From Sistotremastrum niveocremeum HHB9708 (Eukaryota > Basidiomycota > Agaricomycetes > Sistotremastrales > Sistotremastraceae): DNA of 64,000 nucleotides. Both the position numbers and the translations under genes were made by a program. The notes below the pieces were generated by a model. That model had not been told where the DNA came from. It ran no database searches and saw only the letters and a program-made list of their open reading frames with translations. Shown in pieces: positions 58,892-64,000 of this stretch; the first letter of the stretch is position 1, and the number at the start of each line of letters is the position of its first letter. Location: positions 372,001 to 436,000 of the forward strand of contig KV419410.1 of NCBI GenBank assembly GCA_001630475.1, given 5' to 3'.

Positions 58892-61800
58892 TCAAGAAAT
58901 TCCCAGCTGATGGAACATAGCGTCCAGTGTTTTGAAGGCCACAGGTTTCACGAGACTAATGGACGATGAGAATAAGGAAGCATGAAAACTTGCAAATGAC
59001 TTACTACCCGTCGACACCGGCTTCAAAGGCTTTCCGTTTGTATTCAAGAGAAGACATGCCAGTTAGTGCCAATATTCGTGTAGCTCGTAGCTGTAGAACA
59101 GTCCCAGAGATGTTTTCCGATAGAGCTTTAGCGCGTCGCTCGGCTTCGATTTGACGTATCTGAGAAGTCGCCTGGACGCCTGAATATAGTCGTCAGATAT
59201 AGCGATTCTGGGCGCTTCGCTGGCCACTCACCATCGAGGACGGGCATCGAGAGATCGAGAAGCACGATGCTAGAAAAGAGAATACTGAGCAAACGCTTTG
59301 GCTCTCTTCAACGCATTACTTACTCGAATTTTCCCTTGTCTCTGAAAACGTTGACACCATCTTGGCCATCAACTGCCTCGCAGTGCTCATACTTCTTCGT
59401 CACCAACCATTTAGCCCTGTGACGTCATTAAGATCTCGATCGACGATCAGAAGATCGAAAAAGCTTACAACAGCGACCGAAGAATCGCGTTGTCCTCGAT
59501 AATCAGAACGCGAGGACTCGGGCCCGCATTGACTGTGCCAATTGACGATTTTAAGAGCATACCCCCAGTACCCACCGGAACGGTCAGACCCGGGCTACTG
59601 GGGCCACTTCCTGAGATACTCGACGCTGGTGAATTGGCCAGAGGCTCGTCCTTTTTCCAGTTGATCGAAGCGTTGTGGTAGGTCGTGCTCCGAGCTGACA
59701 TGGGTGGTCGCTGAAGGGCCTTGCGTACTTCATCAGAACGCCGCCGCTGTAGGGGAGCAGGGGCAGGATGCCCTGTGATATCAAAGGAGGGCTGTAACGG
59801 TGTTGGGGGTGAAACGCCTTGCGCGCTACTCTCCTGTTGGATCTCAGGCGGAGGCTGAGGACGAGAACCCCTCAGATTGATGTAATGAACGCATAATTTC
59901 AACATCTTCCGCAAACGTGACGGCCCCCCTGGCTTGAACAACGCACTGTCGCCGGGTGAGAAACTACAAACCAGTATGACTCGAGAAGCTCGACTCACCG
60001 ACATAATCCCCCTGCCCGTTCATAGGCTTCCAATAGTGACAGGAGATATGAATCGCCACGTGCTGAGGATAACACTATGACAGGTCGGAGTGTTTCCCTC
60101 GAATCGTGGGTTTCCGCGAGGTAAGAAGCATTCTCGTTGATCAGAATGATATCCACAGTCGAGTCAAGCTCAGACACGACGTTGAAACCCCACCAATCGT
60201 GAAGGTATCGCGTGATAGTCTCCTTGAGCAACTTAGTGCTTCTGAGAGGCATATCAAACCCTAGCAGACAGATCGTCAAGGTCGAGTTTTGACCCTCTTT
60301 GAAACGAGGTTCGTCGTCGATGCCTTCGAAATTGTGGTCGTTCACGGCGTCAGCCTCCAGGATAATCTTGATCTCAGTTCCCACACCCTCGGTGGAGGAA
60401 ACTTCCAACCGGCCACCTACGGCTTCTGAACGTACGATAGAGTGTACAATGGCTAGTCCTAAGCCTGTACCCGTCTGCAACGGATTCTCTTGAGAGAATG
60501 GGTGGAAAAGTTGATTCTAAATGTGAGGTTACATCGGACGACAATTCATAAACGAGACAACAGGAAATACCTGTAGGAAATCCTTGCTGATACCCTGCAC
60601 AGCGTGAATATTCCAAGCATTTCCTGAAAGTGGAGAAAAGGCGCACCTTTCCAGTATCGCTCACGCACAATTCAAGGCGAATTTTTGAAGGCGGCGTTGT
60701 TTCCGAAGGTGGGAGTTGGTTCAAGGAAACATGGATATATCCGTCCTGAAGGATGATAAGTCACAGTCTGTAATAATTTTGAAGATCCTACTTTCGTGAA
60801 CTTGAGGGAATTGCCAATCAGGTTCATGAGTATTCTCCGAATGCCCCCTTTCTCGCAGATTACAGTCCAGCCCTGGAGAAGCGTTGAGTGCGGATAAAGA
60901 AACTAGTTGACCGACAAACCTGCTCTCGCTGCCCAATGTCTACCACCGTCTCAACTGTATTGAGCGGGCGAGAAACGGTAGAACTCAAAACATTCGGTGG
61001 TGAGTATACCGAACCAATTTCTGAACCACCGGAGGCAGGAGTTCGAGCGCGAAATCCGATCCAGCAGCCCTCAGCAGCTTCCTCGACAAGTTGCATCAAA
61101 TCCACCCTTGGAAAATATGAATAAGTGATTTCCTGTAACCAAAAAAAAGGTCATACTTCGCAGGCATTATAACGTTCTCGACGCCTCCGGCTTTCGTGTT
61201 GCCGCTGAGTTTGGTGTAATCGAGAACATGATTTACAGTTTCAACTAAGGAAGCCCCGCAGGCTTGGACGGTTTGCAAGAAAGATTGTTGGTGATGATTC
61301 AACGCAGTATCAGACAATAATTCCGCGGCAGCGAGAATCTGAATGAGATCAAATAAGAAAAAAAAATCATGAGGCTTCCATAATGACACTGACTCCGTGC
61401 AAAGGTGTGCTGGAAGAAGACTGCGTCAGACAATAAAATGTATGAAAAAGGTGTGACTGACCGTAACTCATGAGAAATGCTGCGAGAGTATTATGGTAAG
61501 TTGGGGCTACACGTCATAGAAGTGACTTACTTGGAAATGAACAAGCTCTTGGCTTTATCCGCAAGGATCATGCGCCGTTTAAGTACAGCACTTAGTATAA
61601 TTACACCTGTTTACGACGTTTGTGAGTGATCTCGCGAAAAAAATCGCGTGTAAACATACCAATTGCGCGCAGATATGAGAGCTCGTGACCATCCAGCTAT
61701 ATACATGTGAGATTGGAACGTAATAGACACGGGCTTACTTACGAAGTTTTTGCTTACTGCGGTTGTATTGTATGCACAAAGTAAAGCGAAGGGGTGTTGA

Positions 61801-63990
61801 TCGATATTAAATATTGGTACAACTGCTCGCAGTACTCATTAGACTGGCAATGTCGAGCAAAAAAGACAAGCTCACTGAGGGCGTGCATGATATTAGGGGG
61901 TAAGATATTTTGAAACCATGAAGGAATGACGCTGTCCGCCACTATTCCATCCGGATGCCTTGTGAAGAACTCAGTTATTTTAGAGTATTCCTCGTTCGAA
62001 AGAGCGTGTTCTTTGGAAGATTCTGCGATGTCGGCACCGTGAAGGAGGACGCTCATGTGTCCTTCGGAACTGTCAGTGGTCTCTAGAACTTCGAACCTTG
62101 ACACGTCCATGACACACGCGCCCTCAGCATCTAAAGTTTTCTTGACAAGCTCGGCAGCGCGTGAATAAATCTTCTCCATTGCGCCACGCCTGAAGAGCGC
62201 TGCCGGATCTTTTGCAGACTCTGCCTGTGAATCAATTTGAAGACATTCCCTCGTGAATTTCTCCATCTAACAAAGCACCGTCAGTACATGTTACAAACAG
62301 CTGTGATGGTACGTACTGAAGACTGAATGCGATCTCGAATCCTAAGCTGAATCTGTAGATAACCAATGAGAATGATTGACGGAGCAGAACGCAATATTAA
62401 ATACCTTGTCCCGCCAGAGCTCCATTTCCCGCATGACAACCGCCTAAGTATTTACCCTCAGTCAGTAGACCAAAATGACGCCACAAAGATTTGTTTTACC
62501 GCAAACTCCTTGAGAGTATGTCTTTGCCTAGGGGAGAATTCGCCCCTGGGATGATCATCAAGAAGACATAGACTGGGTAATTGATGAGCCGGATGCGTTT
62601 TTTTTCTTGGGTATTGTCAGACTCACGATCCGATATTCAAACCGTCTGCTGTCCGGAGTGGTGCGCCAGCATAAAAGCGCATGTTTGGATCTTCAATGAC
62701 AAAAGGCTACCCAAAATCCATGAGAACGAAATCGCATTCGGGGTGAAAACAGACATACATGACGAGCGAACCTCCAATCCTTTCTGAGATCCAGGACGAC
62801 CATCGGTTCGTCGCTTCTATCTTTCAGTTAGTTTATAGTTTCGAACCAAACAATACGCGGTACACACTTTTGCAAAACAGTGTGCGAACAGAAGGAGTAA
62901 TCGCGATGAATGGGATCGATGGACATGCCGGCTGAATATAATAGGTGAGTGCTCTGATACTTACCAATGTCTGAACGCGTGCCTTGTGCCTTTGACCACC
63001 TTCACGAGATCAGTTAGAAGGAGAACCCAACGTTGATCATGATACCACTCACTGGTCATGGGTGTCCACCAAGCTGATGGCAACCAACTTCGTCTGGAAA
63101 ACTAATTTCACCAGATGCACAATTCGGTCGAAGTGAGAGTCTTTATGAGTGTACAGTATATTGAATCTGTATCTCTCTTAGAGATTGCCTGACGCGTTTG
63201 GGTAAAGGGCTCACCGATACAAGGCACGTCGCCTGTCTGCCTCATTGACAGGGTACGGCGCGCAAAGCCATCCATTGGAGGCAAAAAAATCTTGGATATT
63301 AACATTCTCGCTTACAAGTAAGCCTGATGGGAGGAATGGGGATACTCGATACCCATTGTCGGACGACGCCGACGAATATGAGGTTTGACGAGAAGCTGCT
63401 CCCAAGAGAGCGTTCGGTGGTAGAACCGGCTCACTACGTGGATGTCTACCCATTGACGCGTCGTGTGGCCGGGTAAAGATCTGACTCGTTTTGGGCGAAG
63501 ACGATGAGCCTCTCACATTGAAGTAATCCACTTGGTCATCATCATGAGATGGAAAACAATTCAAAGGCGCAGATAGTGACATAGATTGAGTCGGAGCCTT
63601 CGTCGACTCTTGCGAGCATGAAGATACAGGGACTGGGATTGATACCTCCTCTGCAGGTGATGGAGAGGGCTTGGCCTCTTCTATCGATCCTACATCCTGC
63701 GTACCCTGCCAAAATTCGTTCAGACGAGGCTTCGGCACTCCTCCAGCATCGACCCCAGGGGTTGTACCTGGCGTACCAGGGATGCACGCCGTGACTCCTC
63801 TCATGGGGTCGACTAACTCAAATTCTGGAGAGGGTAGGGCAAGCGGTGCGACCGTCACATTGGAACCAGCCAGCCGCATCGTAGCGGCCAATTGAACCGA
63901 GTCCCGCGAAGTAGAAGCTTCGGCGCGACGTGAGTGCCTTTTACGAGATTCGGCTGTTAGTGATGGTGAAGGCAGCATGGTATCAGACAT
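58892..63990 (-). CDS. Hybrid histidine kinase, GAF - HisKA - HATPase - (degenerate REC) - REC
   Basis: Phosphorelay sensor. A long disordered N-terminus (MSDTMLPSPSLTAESRKRHS) is followed by a GAF domain (FDRIVHLVKLVFQTKLVAIS, WHKAQGTRSDIGMSIDPIHR, DYSFCSHTVLQ, MRFYAGAPLRTADGLNIGSL, CLIDDHPRGEFSPRQ). The kinase core has the H-box SNISHELRTPLHGILAAAE, the N-box LMNLIGNSLKFTKDG, the G1 box CVSDTGKGIS and the G2 box GTGLGLAIVHS. Then a receiver-like segment with ILINENASYL at the place of the phospho-Asp lies before a second, complete REC at the end: RVLIIEDNAILRSLL, VLLDLSMPVLDG and LVKPV. The kinase signals to the phosphotransfer protein of the HOG-type relay. The signal is unknown. About eighteen introns. 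No phytochrome PHY region was seen. Confidence 0.88.
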
Positions 63991-64000
63991 TGATCCCCCG

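Overview
This window looks like nuclear DNA of a mushroom-forming basidiomycete (Agaricomycetes). Genes are dense and cut by many introns of about 45-60 nt. Signature content includes a basidiomycete-type sesquiterpene synthase, a NACHT-WD40 STAND protein, homocitrate synthase (the fungal alpha-aminoadipate lysine route) and a hybrid histidine kinase. I support about 30 protein genes, one tRNA and one small non-autonomous DNA transposon. Names come from reading translated motifs by eye; no database search was run, and exon ends inside long genes are approximate unless stated.

Left third (1-20.8 kb): trimethyllysine dioxygenase; a 475-bp hAT-like MITE with intact 8-bp target duplication; a membrane-anchored GT4 glycosyltransferase; ketol-acid reductoisomerase; Sde2; then the most striking gene, an in-frame fusion of cystathionine beta-lyase to mevalonate kinase (about 900 aa). 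It is followed by a sesquiterpene synthase, about 2 kb of apparently empty DNA, a secreted ThuA-domain protein with a GPI-like tail, a DUF1295/steroid-5-alpha-reductase-like membrane protein and a cytochrome P450. Mevalonate kinase, terpene synthase, reductase-like protein and P450 together look like a small terpenoid locus.

Middle (21-46 kb): Ras GTPase, DNA polymerase eta, a C2-NACHT-WD40 STAND protein, a Mediator Med25-like subunit, a disordered protein whose ATG appears to be split by an intron, an alpha/beta hydrolase, an Avt3-like vacuolar amino-acid transporter, a FRA10AC1 homologue, ORC1, an intron-bearing tRNA-Leu(CAA), a conserved-looking protein of unknown role and a cysteine-rich single-pass membrane protein.

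Right (47-64 kb): a tightly packed housekeeping and chromatin block. It holds a double-PHD MYST acetyltransferase, a complex I subunit read only with a GC-AG intron, RPB5, Swd2, the SWR1 subunit Vps71, TRAP-alpha, homocitrate synthase and a GAF-type hybrid histidine kinase with a degenerate extra receiver. Several divergent pairs share start-to-start gaps of only 73-160 bp, and convergent pairs end 22-32 bp apart.
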